The position numbers and the translations under genes were made by a program. From Bdellovibrionota bacterium (lineage in GTDB: Bacteria > Bdellovibrionota_C > UBA2361 > JAFLCA01), in the NCBI GenBank assembly GCA_030584005.1, contig CP129486.1, forward strand, positions 186,001 through 250,000: a stretch of DNA of 64,000 bases, written 5' to 3'. The notes below the pieces were generated by a model. The model saw only the letters and a list, made by a program, of their open reading frames with translations. It had not been told where the DNA came from and ran no database searches. Below, in pieces: positions 1 to 7,420 of this stretch. How positions within the stretch are numbered: the stretch's first letter is position 1; each line of letters begins with the position of its first letter.

Positions 1-1
1 G

Positions 2-553
2 TATAGGACGCAAGAGGCGCCCGAGCCCGACGGCGAAGAGGACGACGAGGCAGGAGACGGTCCGGCCGCAGATTATGCGTTCCGCGGTAAAATGAAACGT
101 TCCGTTATGACAACCTCTGCCCTGCCCCACTGGATGCTGGGGTTGCGGCATTACACTCAGGTAACCTCTCCCATTCGCCGTTTCGCCGATCTGTGCAATC
201 AGAGGCAGATTATGGCGCACCTGTTCGGCCAGCCGTATCCCTACAGCAGCGAAAAGCTCGGCCAGATCGCCGATGCCTTGGAAACTCCCAACATTCGGGC
301 AGTACATCTCTCTCGTGATAGCAAACGCTTCTGGCTGCTTCGTTACCTCGAGCAGCAGTTGGAGAAGGGGCCAGTGCAGTTCAAAGCCACCGTGGTGCGC
401 ACGGATTTGAAGATTCCAATTGTCATGCTGGACACAATCTTTATGACCTGCCCGTTGAAAGTTTCGCCGCGACCAGCGCTCGGCGCCGAGTTTCAAGTCA
501 AAGTGGAGGTGGTCCAGTCACGAACTGGTATGTTGAGAATTGCGCCCGCTTAG
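2..553 (+). CDS. RNase II/RNase R family exoribonuclease, C-terminal part
   Basis: The reading frame is open to the left edge, so the gene starts outside the window and only the last 183 residues are present. RNase II/R enzymes degrade RNA 3' to 5' in the cytoplasm. The segment HYTQVTSPIRRFADL is the family's conserved RNB-domain stretch (Y-x-x-x-TSPIRRY-x-DL). The approximately 80 residues after it, rich in beta-prone segments, would be the C-terminal S1-like RNA-binding part, shorter than in E. coli RNase R. An acidic stretch (EPDGEEDDEAGDG) lies just upstream of the conserved motif. Whether it is RNase R or an RNase II-type enzyme cannot be decided from this fragment. Internal ATGs such as the one at 92 are not the real start. 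Confidence 0.85.
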   Translation, partial: YRTQEAPEPDGEEDDEAGDGPAADYAFRGKMKRSVMTTSALPHWMLGLRHYTQVTSPIRRFADLCNQRQIMAHLFGQPYPYSSEKLGQIADALETPNIRAVHLSRDSKRFWLLRYLEQQLEKGPVQFKATVVRTDLKIPIVMLDTIFMTCPLKVSPRPALGAEFQVKVEVVQSRTGMLRIAPA

Positions 554-931
554 CCGCATATCGCGTGGAGCAGTAAGCTCTGCCGGGATAGTGTGTAGAG
601 AATTCTCGCTTTTCCCTGTTGTTTCATCTGGCTAGAACGTATCCGGAAATGGCCGCCCATGGCCATTTCCGAAACAGCCACGCAAAGACGGGGTCCCGGA
701 ACGCCCCATCGTTGCAGCCTTCTAAGCGCCTAGCGGCGTTTGAGCAAACCATTAATGGCTTGCCTAGAGCGCATTCCCCAATGCGCTCTTGAAACATGAA
801 CGTTCCCCGATCAGCGGCGTGCTTGCTAGCCTGCACTGCCAAACCAGTGCCATCGAACTCACAACTAAATCGATAAGGTATTGCCGAGGGGAAAATTCTG
901 CGAGCGAACGTCTCCTTTGCCTAGAACGCCG
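554..931. other. Intergenic spacer with several hairpins
   Basis: Convergent spacer between the RNase gene and the M23 peptidase; no credible ORF. It holds a perfect 11-bp stem (644-654 with 661-671), a 10-bp perfect stem with a CCCC loop (766-775 with 780-789) and a weaker dyad around 743-763. None is followed by a long T tract, so they are not classic intrinsic terminators. The text CTAGAACGTATCCG at 633-646 resembles CTAGAACGCATCCG at 1605-1618 next to the palindromic repeat, so this may be a degenerate relative of that element. Confidence 0.5.
766..789. repeat. Perfect inverted repeat, 10-bp stem
   Basis: AGAGCGCATT, loop CCCC, AATGCGCTCT. The flank makes CTAGAGCGC at 764-772; the same nine bases, on the other strand, occur at the edge of the palindromic repeat at 15115-15123 and of the large hairpin at 46255-46263, which suggests one family of intergenic elements. 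No T run follows, so a terminator role is doubtful. Confidence 0.5.
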
Positions 932-1513
932 TCAGTACAGAGGCCCTAGCACCAGTCGCGGATCCGGATAGAGTTGGAGTGCTTCGGCTCTGTCGGCCTC
1001 GCTCACTACTCCAGGCATATCGGGCCTATCTGGACGGCGATAACTCAATTGGAAATGAAGATGTGGGTTCCACCCTCCATTCTCGTTCTTCTCTCCGACC
1101 CAACAGAATATTTCGCCTCTTGTAATTTTTTGTCCCACGACTTTGTTAGTAAGTGATCGGGCACACAAGTGTCCATGCAGGGCATACAGCTCAACTCCCT
1201 CGATTACGTGCGCCGTAACGATAGTGGGCCCATAGTCACCTGGCGCTGCATTATCACCAAAGAGCACTATTTCACCTTCTGAAAAGGCATGCACTGCAGT
1301 TCCAGCCGGCGCACCTATGTCGATTCCCATATGTACATCGCGCACACCCCCGAAGAGGTCTGTAGTATACATACCGGGTCTTTTCTCGTTATATCGGCCG
1401 ATTCCATAGGGGCTTTTGCGTACTCGTTCTGGGTCGTAGCCCTCAGAGAAATCATACACCTCGTAATCAGGTGGTAATTCAATGACTGGATGAAAAGTGG
1501 AGGTAAAGGTCAC
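932..1513 (-). CDS. Stand-alone M23 (LytM-type) metallopeptidase domain protein
   Basis: 193 residues. M23 zinc ligands are visible: H61-MGI-D65, H113-G-H115 and H151-L-H153, i.e. the HxxxD and HxH motifs of LAS-type peptidases that cleave peptidoglycan cross-links. No signal peptide or membrane segment is present, so it may act in the cytoplasm or be non-classical. The pattern ELYALHGHL, then NGGWNPHLHFQL, then a PGVV and YPDPR tail, matches, from memory, the M23-like middle domain of large aminotransferase fusion proteins more than secreted LytM proteins; here it is free-standing. The start (ATG at 1513) gives full coverage; no strong Shine-Dalgarno is seen. It is convergent with the RNase gene. 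Confidence 0.8.
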   Translation of the reverse strand: MTFTSTFHPVIELPPDYEVYDFSEGYDPERVRKSPYGIGRYNEKRPGMYTTDLFGGVRDVHMGIDIGAPAGTAVHAFSEGEIVLFGDNAAPGDYGPTIVTAHVIEGVELYALHGHLCARSLTNKVVGQKITRGEIFCWVGEKNENGGWNPHLHFQLSYRRPDRPDMPGVVSEADRAEALQLYPDPRLVLGPLY

Positions 1514-1572
1514 GAGAAACTCTTGATCCGATTCGTCTCATTTCTGACGCCTTTGCGGCGACCGAGTTCGCG

Positions 1573-1637
1573 CTAGGGATGAACTGAACTTATTCAGCTT
1601 ATCCCTAGAACGCATCCGAACGTATCGTCTTCGGATG
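1573..1637. repeat. Dispersed palindromic repeat, copy 1, plus adjoining hairpin
   Basis: Left arm 1573-1588 (CTAGGGATGAACTGAA) pairs with 1593-1608 (TTCAGCTTATCCCTAG), two mismatches in 16. A second hairpin follows at once: CATCCGAA (1613-1620) with TTCGGATG (1630-1637), then TTTTCTAG. Similar left arms are found at 9547, 15119 and 29915. It lies in a 409-base spacer (1514-1922) which otherwise holds no gene I can support. Confidence 0.7.
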
Positions 1638-1922
1638 TTTTCTAGTAACCCCAATCAATATTTCCTCAGTGACTCGGCGTAGCTTTAGTCCAGTTAAAGT
1701 AAGCCTAAAAATGATTTGGCAAATTGTGGCTAACCGACCGTAGCGGCAGGAGAAATCGCTACATTTTTGATGCTGCTTTGTGCATAGCAAGGGAGAAGCG
1801 TCGTTTTCCCCAGTCATTTCTGCTGGTTAGATGCGGTTTTGATGTTTACTTTAAGTACATTAAAACTGCACCGTGTCACTGAGGAAGTGTACGGAGGTCT
1901 ACGGCACTAGGAACAGGGGCAG

Positions 1923-2105
1923 CTAATGAAGCTCCTCAGAGGGCGGTGTTTCCACCGGCAGGGTCGCATCGCGCTCTTCACACACCGCAGCAATAAGATT
2001 GAATGCGTCGGCGAGGGTAAGTAACTCTTGCGAGGCCAATTCGATTATTTCAAATGCTTCTTCTTTATCTTCACACAGGGGTAGGCTGGGGCTTGGCTTT
2101 GACAT
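1923..2105 (-). CDS. Small hypothetical acidic protein
   Basis: 60 residues starting MSKPSPSLP. The start at 2105 is chosen because AAGAGG lies about five bases upstream; an in-frame extension to 2165 would add 20 residues of poor character. The product is acidic, with a helical heart (about residues 13-45, DKEEAFEIIELASQELL...) and no signal peptide or known motif. I do not recognise a family. It sits alone between spacers, downstream of the minus-strand sigma-factor cluster but 300 bases from it. Confidence 0.5.
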   Translation of the reverse strand: MSKPSPSLPLCEDKEEAFEIIELASQELLTLADAFNLIAAVCEERDATLPVETPPSEELH

Positions 2106-2405
2106 CACAACCTCTTGAAACCGGACTGTATTGAAGCACCGTGCGATAGGCAGCGATGCGCACACTTAAGCTCTGAGTGAGCTAAAAGCACGAACCGCGC
2201 CAAGGTATGGAATCGGTAACTTTCACAGGAAGCTTGAGAATTTTATTGCTTTTATGAATGATATAAACCAGTTAGCGATGCGATGCGAACTTAGGCAGGA
2301 GGGGCTTCAGGCTCCTTGGCGGCAAAAATATGACAACAGGTGGCAAAATCGCACCACCAACCAGTTCCGGGCGCCTGCGCCGCCTGTCATCTCCCGATGG
2401 GCCCC
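2106..2405. other. Spacer without a recognised gene
   Basis: 300 bases between two minus-strand genes. Apart from a weak dyad near 2297-2321 (AGGAG...CTCCT), which could lie in the 3' region of the exported-protein gene, I see nothing: no T tract, no credible ORF. Confidence 0.4.
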
Positions 2406-3041
2406 TTACTTGGCAGCCCGCTGCACATTCGAGGGCTTTATTGCGACCACCACTCCCTGATCGGCATCCCGATCCGTCCCGGTAATCAGGCTCTCCCCAC
2501 AGGTGAGATGCATACGCGTATCGAGCACCTCCGCGCCTGAGCCGTCAACCCAGCGCATCCACACCCCTACCCGATTACCATCTATATACAGCGGCTTAAC
2601 GGCCAATTGGTGTCCATGGGAGAGAGGGAAAATTGTCTTGCGTCGCGGCAGCACCCGCTCACGTTGGGCTGCCATCAATCGAAAGTTTCGATAATGCAAT
2701 CGCTCTAGTTGGGACCGTAGGTCCTCAATCCTTGCATCGATACTGCGATTAACACCGGGTGCATCTCCCTGCAGCAGCTCTGAAGCTTCAATCGTTCGAA
2801 TCTCAAGTTCGAACACGCCGGTCGGTTCAACCGGTTCAGCATGACTGTATGGGGGCACGATAGCCGTGCCGATGAGCGCAATCCATACTGCCATTACCGC
2901 ACCGCGCCAGGGTGACGCCGCCTTTGCATGCCCATGAGCTGTACTAGGATGAATCATATCATCATTGCTCGGCTGCGCTGGAAGCTGCTGCAACCTTGAT
3001 CCATCGGTAGGCCCTCGTTGATATGACCATGCACATCCCAT
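2406..3041 (-). CDS. Exported or membrane-anchored hypothetical protein in the ECF sigma operon
   Basis: Up to 211 residues. One hydrophobic segment (about residues 50-67, MAVWIALIGTAIVPPY, followed by SHAEP) could be a signal peptide or an anchor; the rest is soluble and contains ELEIRTIEASELLQG, a coiled region (IDARIEDLRSQLERLHYRNFRLMAAQRER), and a beta-rich C-terminal half with a DRDADQG stretch. The ATG at 3041 lies three bases past the stop of the anti-sigma gene, which suggests translational coupling; starts at residues 29 or 50 are also possible and would put the hydrophobic segment nearer the N-terminus. I do not recognise the family. Its place as third gene after sigma and anti-sigma suggests a periplasmic partner or target of that regulatory pair (inference). 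Confidence 0.6.
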   Translation of the reverse strand: MGCAWSYQRGPTDGSRLQQLPAQPSNDDMIHPSTAHGHAKAASPWRGAVMAVWIALIGTAIVPPYSHAEPVEPTGVFELEIRTIEASELLQGDAPGVNRSIDARIEDLRSQLERLHYRNFRLMAAQRERVLPRRKTIFPLSHGHQLAVKPLYIDGNRVGVWMRWVDGSGAEVLDTRMHLTCGESLITGTDRDADQGVVVAIKPSNVQRAAK

Positions 3042-3044
3042 ACG

Positions 3045-3770
3045 CTATCGCCGCAACGCGCCATAGGTGGGAGTTGCTACCAACTGCTGCCTCAACGCCG
3101 CCGTACTCTTCCTCTTTACCCAAATGATCGGCGCCCTGGTTTGTGAGTCCGGGATTAGCCTGACCCTGCCGTTGCCGCGCAGCCAATCGACTTCTACGGA
3201 AGAGGGAATACGTTCCTCTAAAATGCGGGGCGCTACATATGCGCTCGCCTTAGCAGGCAACGCGGCACTCTCAGCCACACTAGGCGACGATACCAGCTGC
3301 TTGCCGAAAGGGCCGCGGGGATCTGACTGCAGCGCAAGCTGAGCGCCCGCATCGACATTTGAAGAGTCCAATCCTTGATAACTAACCACAAGAACGCAGC
3401 ACGCTGCCACTGCCGTGGCCGCCCAAGCCGAAGCAGGCCGGCTCAAAAACTCAACGATGGCCGGACGCCGCACTGCATGCACCAAGCGCGCTCCGAGCAG
3501 CACGGCCGATCGCTCCTCTTGCGTAATACGCGCCCGCACATTCGACCAGACCGAGCAGCCGCAGCCCGCACTGCCGCAGCAGCTCTGCACATCTTTTCTC
3601 ATGGTTCCGAGGGAGTCCAAGAATCGCTGCGCCTCGGCATTCGTGCGCAAAAGCTTCTCGGCAAGCCAGCGCTCCCAGAAGCGGCATTCGCCATCCACAT
3701 GCTTCATGAGGAGCAGCTCCTCGCGTTGTGTTAATGGGCGCGTAGTATCAATGTCTGCCATAGGTGTCAT
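3045..3770 (-). CDS. Anti-sigma factor, single-pass membrane protein
   Basis: 241 residues, start overlapping the sigma factor stop by four bases (ATGA), so tightly coupled. The N-terminal cytoplasmic part has LLLMKHVDGEC (res. 19-29), typical of anti-sigma domains, but the exact HxxxCxxC zinc motif is not seen; instead there is a cysteine cluster at C64, C65, C70, C72. A transmembrane helix spans about residues 114-131 (AWAATAVAACCVLVVS). The approximately 110-residue C-terminal part would be periplasmic and serve as sensor. It presumably holds the ECF sigma factor inactive at the inner membrane. Function is inferred from position and the HVDGE segment; overall similarity to a named family cannot be tested here. 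Confidence 0.7.
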   Translation of the reverse strand: MTPMADIDTTRPLTQREELLLMKHVDGECRFWERWLAEKLLRTNAEAQRFLDSLGTMRKDVQSCCGSAGCGCSVWSNVRARITQEERSAVLLGARLVHAVRRPAIVEFLSRPASAWAATAVAACCVLVVSYQGLDSSNVDAGAQLALQSDPRGPFGKQLVSSPSVAESAALPAKASAYVAPRILEERIPSSVEVDWLRGNGRVRLIPDSQTRAPIIWVKRKSTAALRQQLVATPTYGALRR

Positions 3771-4519
3771 ACCTCACTGTGCTCTGGTGTATTCTGAGCC
3801 CTACTCGCAGAGTGCGCAACGCTCTCTCCCTCGGGCTGAAACTCGCGCAAGGCCTCCTGGAGCTTTTTGCGCGCATAAAAAAGTCGACTCATGACGGTCC
3901 CTTTGGAGACCCCTACCACATCCGCTATCTCCTCATAGCTCAATCCTTCAACCTCACGAAGCATGATCACTGCTCGATGCTCCTCGGAAAGCTGTTGCAG
4001 GACGCGCTGAATCTGGGCCCCCTTCTCCTTGCGGAGCAGCGCAGCCTGTGGTCCCTCAATCGCGCCGCTTGCCATCCCATCGTCGCCGTGCAGATCCTCT
4101 CTAAACTCCTGTGAATTGTTCTGCCGACGGGCCACTTTTCGCTTCCAATCGACTGCCATGTTGAACGCGATGCGATACAACCACGTATAGAAAGACGAAT
4201 CTCCCTTGAATTCCTTCAATGCAAGGTAAGCCTTGACGAAGGTTTCCTGCACTGCGTCCTGAGCATCCTCGTGCGAGCGCAGCACCTCATAGGCGATGCG
4301 GTACACTCGCCCTTCGTAGCGCTCGACCAGTAGCCGGTAGGCCTCGGATGCCCCAGGCCCTTGCTGCTGCACGGCGGCGACCAAAGACTCGTCGTCTTGG
4401 GTTACCTGCGCAGAAGTCTGGCCATCGGAGACGCCGAGCAGTCTTCGCAAACCTACTGCAACCCTTCCCATTACTCCTGAGGCCTCACTCATTCCCAAGA
4501 CACGTAACGCTGAGTTCAC
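3767..4519 (-). CDS. ECF (RpoE-type) sigma-70 factor
   Basis: 250 residues. Region 2 spans about 43-130 with AYEVLRSHEDAQDAVQETF and FYTWLYRIAFNMAVDWKRK, and region 4 about 172-224 with the helix-turn-helix LSYEEIADVVGVSKGTVMSRL. An N-terminal extension of about 40 residues and a 25-residue tail are unusual additions. It directs RNA polymerase to a stress- or envelope-type regulon. It follows polA by 30 bases and overlaps the anti-sigma gene, so all may be cotranscribed from the FliK-like gene. No sigma-specific promoter could be assigned with confidence. Confidence 0.92.
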   Translation of the reverse strand: MNSALRVLGMSEASGVMGRVAVGLRRLLGVSDGQTSAQVTQDDESLVAAVQQQGPGASEAYRLLVERYEGRVYRIAYEVLRSHEDAQDAVQETFVKAYLALKEFKGDSSFYTWLYRIAFNMAVDWKRKVARRQNNSQEFREDLHGDDGMASGAIEGPQAALLRKEKGAQIQRVLQQLSEEHRAVIMLREVEGLSYEEIADVVGVSKGTVMSRLFYARKKLQEALREFQPEGESVAHSASRAQNTPEHSEV

Positions 4520-4549
4520 TGCAAAACCTATCCAACAAAACCTGGCGGC

Positions 4550-7108
4550 TTACGCGTGAGCCTCCTCCCAGTTCTCACCCCAGCCGACTTCGATCTTAAG
4601 CGGCACTGCAAGCGATGCCACCTGCTCCATTGCCTGCTGCACCCGCTCGGTTACAACGTCTCGCATCGACCGAGGAAGCTCAAGCAGCAGTTCATCGTGA
4701 ATCTGCAGCAACAATCTGACCCCGGATAGCCCGGAGATTGCCTCCTGCACCGCAATCATCGCAAGCTTCATGATATCTGCAGCGCTCCCTTGAATCGGCG
4801 CGTTCATCGCCACACGGTTCAGAAACCCGTAATCGCGATCAGACGCATCGATGTCTGAAATGATGCGCTTACGGCCGTACATCGTTGTTACGAACCCCTG
4901 TCGCTTGGCATCCTGTTCCAATGTGTCGAGGTAACGCCGTACCCCCGGATAACGCTTGAAATACTCCTCTATGTATGAGTTAGCCACCGCCACCGGGATC
5001 TCGAGGTCCTTCGATAATCGGAAAGCGCTCATTCCGTAGATGATGCCGAAATTGATGGTCTTGCCGATACGGCGCTGTTCCGGCGTCACCTCGGCATCCG
5101 AAGCGAGACCGAGGATCTCGCGCGTGGTCGCCGCATGGATATCGAGATCATCTTTGAATGCCTTGCACAGACGCTGATCACCGCTCATATGAGCAAGCAC
5201 CCTCAGTTCAATCTGGGAATAATCGGCAGACAACAGCAGTGAGCCTGGAGGCGCAATGAAGGCGCGACGAATACGCCGCCCCTCCGGAGTCTGAATGGGA
5301 ATGTTTTGTAGATTCGGTTCAGAGCTGGAAAGGCGCCCCGTGCCCGTGACAGCCTGGTTGAATCTTGTATGAATTCTCCCCGTCACGGCCGAGCACTGCG
5401 CTGCCAGCGCATCAATATAGGTGCTCTTTAGTTTGTGCAGGAAACGGAACCGCAGAATCAGATCGGCTGCGGGATGCAGCGTGCGGATCTTCTCAAGCAC
5501 CGATGAATCGGTTGAGATTCCGGTCTTGGTGCGTTTCAGACCCTTGGTGCTGATGCCAAGCCTCTGGAAGAGAACCTCCGCCAGCTGCTTCGGCGAGTTC
5601 AGATTAAATTCTCCGCCGCATAGATCGTACAGCTCCGTTCTCACGTGAGTCAGCTCGGCCTCAAACTCTTCAGACATCTTGGCAAGTAATGCGGTGTCAA
5701 GCAGAACCCCTGCGCGTTCCATCGAAGCCAAGATCGGGACAAGAGGCATCTCTATCTTGTAGAACACCTCCTCCAGCTCGGCGCGTCGGAGCTGCGGTGC
5801 CAGCCGATCTTTGAGCAGCCAGGCGTACAACGCATCTTGACCGGCATAGCGGGCCGCACTTTCCAGGGGAACGTCCGCAAAGGTACCCCCCTCCTCCACC
5901 AGCTCATCAAACTCGATGGTTGGCAGCTGCAAATAATCGCGAGCCAGGGTGGTGAGATCGTATGAGCCCTTATCCGGGGCCAATACGTATGCCGCCAGCA
6001 TTGAGTCAAAGTGCACACCGCGAGTGTCAATGCCGACTCCCTGCAAAACCTCAATGTCATACTTAAGATTCTGGCCAACCTTGTGCACCGATGCATCGGA
6101 CAGAATCGGCGTCAGAGCGGCAACAAAATCGTCAATCGAGATCTGATCGCTAACTCCCTTGTGCCCAATCGGCACATAGTAGGCTTTGTCCGGCTGCCAG
6201 CAGAAGCTGGCCCCGACGATCTGGGCTGATAGGGTGTCGAGTGAGGTCGTTTCAAGATCGAAGGCGAACTCCTTCTGCTGCTTGAGCTCTAAAAGGAAAT
6301 CTCCAAAGTCTGGAGCAAGAATGGTGGCAAAGCTCGCCTCAACTTCCCTCGAATGCTTTTGATTGAGGATCCCTTCCAGCTCTTTGCCGATTGAGGTGAA
6401 TTCGCACTGTTCAATTAGGGCACGCAGCTTCTGCGTCTGGGGAGGCTGCCGCACGAGCGCCGCAAGTAGTTCTGCCTCTGAGAGTTCACTGGCTACCACA
6501 TGTCGTTCTCCAAGCGGCAGCGGTGCGTCACGCAACACCTCTGCCAATCGCCTGCTTAGACGTACAACCTGCGGATTTTCTTCAATTTGCCGGACTATGG
6601 CGGCGCGACCCCTTATCTCCGAGTCTGCTGATACTTCGGCTAACTTGTTAATAATATTCTCGATTTCTCCGTACTTAGAGATCAACTGAGCGGCGGTCTT
6701 GGGCCCTACTCCCTTGAGACCAGGAATGTTGTCCGAGCTGTCTCCCGTTAAGCCTAAGAAGTCGACCACATGCTCCGGGGGCACGCCGAACTTCTCGATG
6801 ACGTCGGCACGTCCGTAACGACGATCCTTCATGGTGTCCCAAACCTCGACCGAACTGCTGACGAGCTGCAGCAGGTCCTTGTCCCCGCTCACCACAACGG
6901 CAGGGATGCCGAAGTGGGTCAGTCGAGCGCTGAGCGTGCCGATAAGGTCGTCCGCCTCATATCCGGGAAGCTCCAGTACGGGCAGCCCGAGAGCTCGCGA
7001 GAACTCGCGGAAAAGAGGCATCTGCGGCACGAGATCGGCGGGGCACTCGGCCCGATTCTGCTTGTACTCCCGTGTACAACTTATTGCGAAAGGTTTCCCG
7101 CCCCGCAT
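4550..7108 (-). CDS. polA: DNA polymerase I, main part (gene split by frameshift)
   Basis: This frame holds most of PolA: the rest of the 5' nuclease domain, a 3'-5' exonuclease domain and the polymerase domain. Exonuclease acidic motifs are intact (FAFDLETTSLDT, KVGQNLKYDIE, YAGQDALYAW), so proofreading is expected. Polymerase motifs A (SADYSQIELRVLAHMSGD), B (RRIGKTINFGIIYGMS) and C (LLLQIHDELLLELP) are complete. The true reading frame enters from the other frame near 7069-7071: the first residues read from 7108 (MRGGKPFAISC) are out of frame, and correct protein resumes at REYKQNRAECP. Joined with the N-terminal fragment after removing one G the protein would be about 932 residues, the normal size for PolA. 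It acts in Okazaki fragment processing and repair. Confidence 0.9.
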   Translation of the reverse strand: MRGGKPFAISCTREYKQNRAECPADLVPQMPLFREFSRALGLPVLELPGYEADDLIGTLSARLTHFGIPAVVVSGDKDLLQLVSSSVEVWDTMKDRRYGRADVIEKFGVPPEHVVDFLGLTGDSSDNIPGLKGVGPKTAAQLISKYGEIENIINKLAEVSADSEIRGRAAIVRQIEENPQVVRLSRRLAEVLRDAPLPLGERHVVASELSEAELLAALVRQPPQTQKLRALIEQCEFTSIGKELEGILNQKHSREVEASFATILAPDFGDFLLELKQQKEFAFDLETTSLDTLSAQIVGASFCWQPDKAYYVPIGHKGVSDQISIDDFVAALTPILSDASVHKVGQNLKYDIEVLQGVGIDTRGVHFDSMLAAYVLAPDKGSYDLTTLARDYLQLPTIEFDELVEEGGTFADVPLESAARYAGQDALYAWLLKDRLAPQLRRAELEEVFYKIEMPLVPILASMERAGVLLDTALLAKMSEEFEAELTHVRTELYDLCGGEFNLNSPKQLAEVLFQRLGISTKGLKRTKTGISTDSSVLEKIRTLHPAADLILRFRFLHKLKSTYIDALAAQCSAVTGRIHTRFNQAVTGTGRLSSSEPNLQNIPIQTPEGRRIRRAFIAPPGSLLLSADYSQIELRVLAHMSGDQRLCKAFKDDLDIHAATTREILGLASDAEVTPEQRRIGKTINFGIIYGMSAFRLSKDLEIPVAVANSYIEEYFKRYPGVRRYLDTLEQDAKRQGFVTTMYGRKRIISDIDASDRDYGFLNRVAMNAPIQGSAADIMKLAMIAVQEAISGLSGVRLLLQIHDELLLELPRSMRDVVTERVQQAMEQVASLAVPLKIEVGWGENWEEAHA

Positions 7109-7349
7109 CGAATACCACTACTACATGCTCCGATTTGGCCTGCGCGAGCAGCTTGAGCAGCATTCTGAGGAAACCGAACAGTGCGTTGGTCGGAAACCCT
7201 TTGGAATTGGTGAGCGCCTGCACCGCATAGAAGGCCCTGAAGATATACCCGGAGCCATCAACTAAATAGACCGGGGGTTTTGCGACCGCTTCCTGGGTTG
7301 TAGGCATGGGTTGTTGATCCGCTTGCATGGTGGTGCGCCGTCTTGACAA
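6957..7349 (-). CDS. polA: DNA polymerase I, N-terminal fragment (5' nuclease domain)
   Basis: The first about 93 residues are the start of PolA: VYLVDGSGYIFRAFYA, then VVVFDAGRETFRNKLYT, the 5'-3' exonuclease N-terminal motifs. After KLYT the frame is lost (GVQAESGRV...) and the remaining 37 residues are nonsense. On the minus strand the text is ACACGGGAGTAC; with one G less it would read T-E-Y-K, continuing into the other fragment. Either a sequencing or assembly error in a GGG run or a real mutation. The start (7349) is uncertain by a few codons; residues 1-24 are low-complexity. The gene is preceded by the FliK-like gene with a 71-base gap. Confidence 0.88.
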   Translation of the reverse strand: MSRRRTTMQADQQPMPTTQEAVAKPPVYLVDGSGYIFRAFYAVQALTNSKGFPTNALFGFLRMLLKLLAQAKSEHVVVVFDAGRETFRNKLYTGVQAESGRVPRRSRAADASFPRVLASSRAARTGASRI

Positions 7350-7420
7350 TCAAGGCCGTATCGTAGCGCGCCAAATGCGCGGATACAACGAGTTGATCGG
7401 CTGGCTCCTTCACCCCTGCA

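Noticed and set aside
1605..1817. Minus-strand open frame of 70 residues
   Set aside because: Runs through repeat copy 1; no Shine-Dalgarno and no family similarity.
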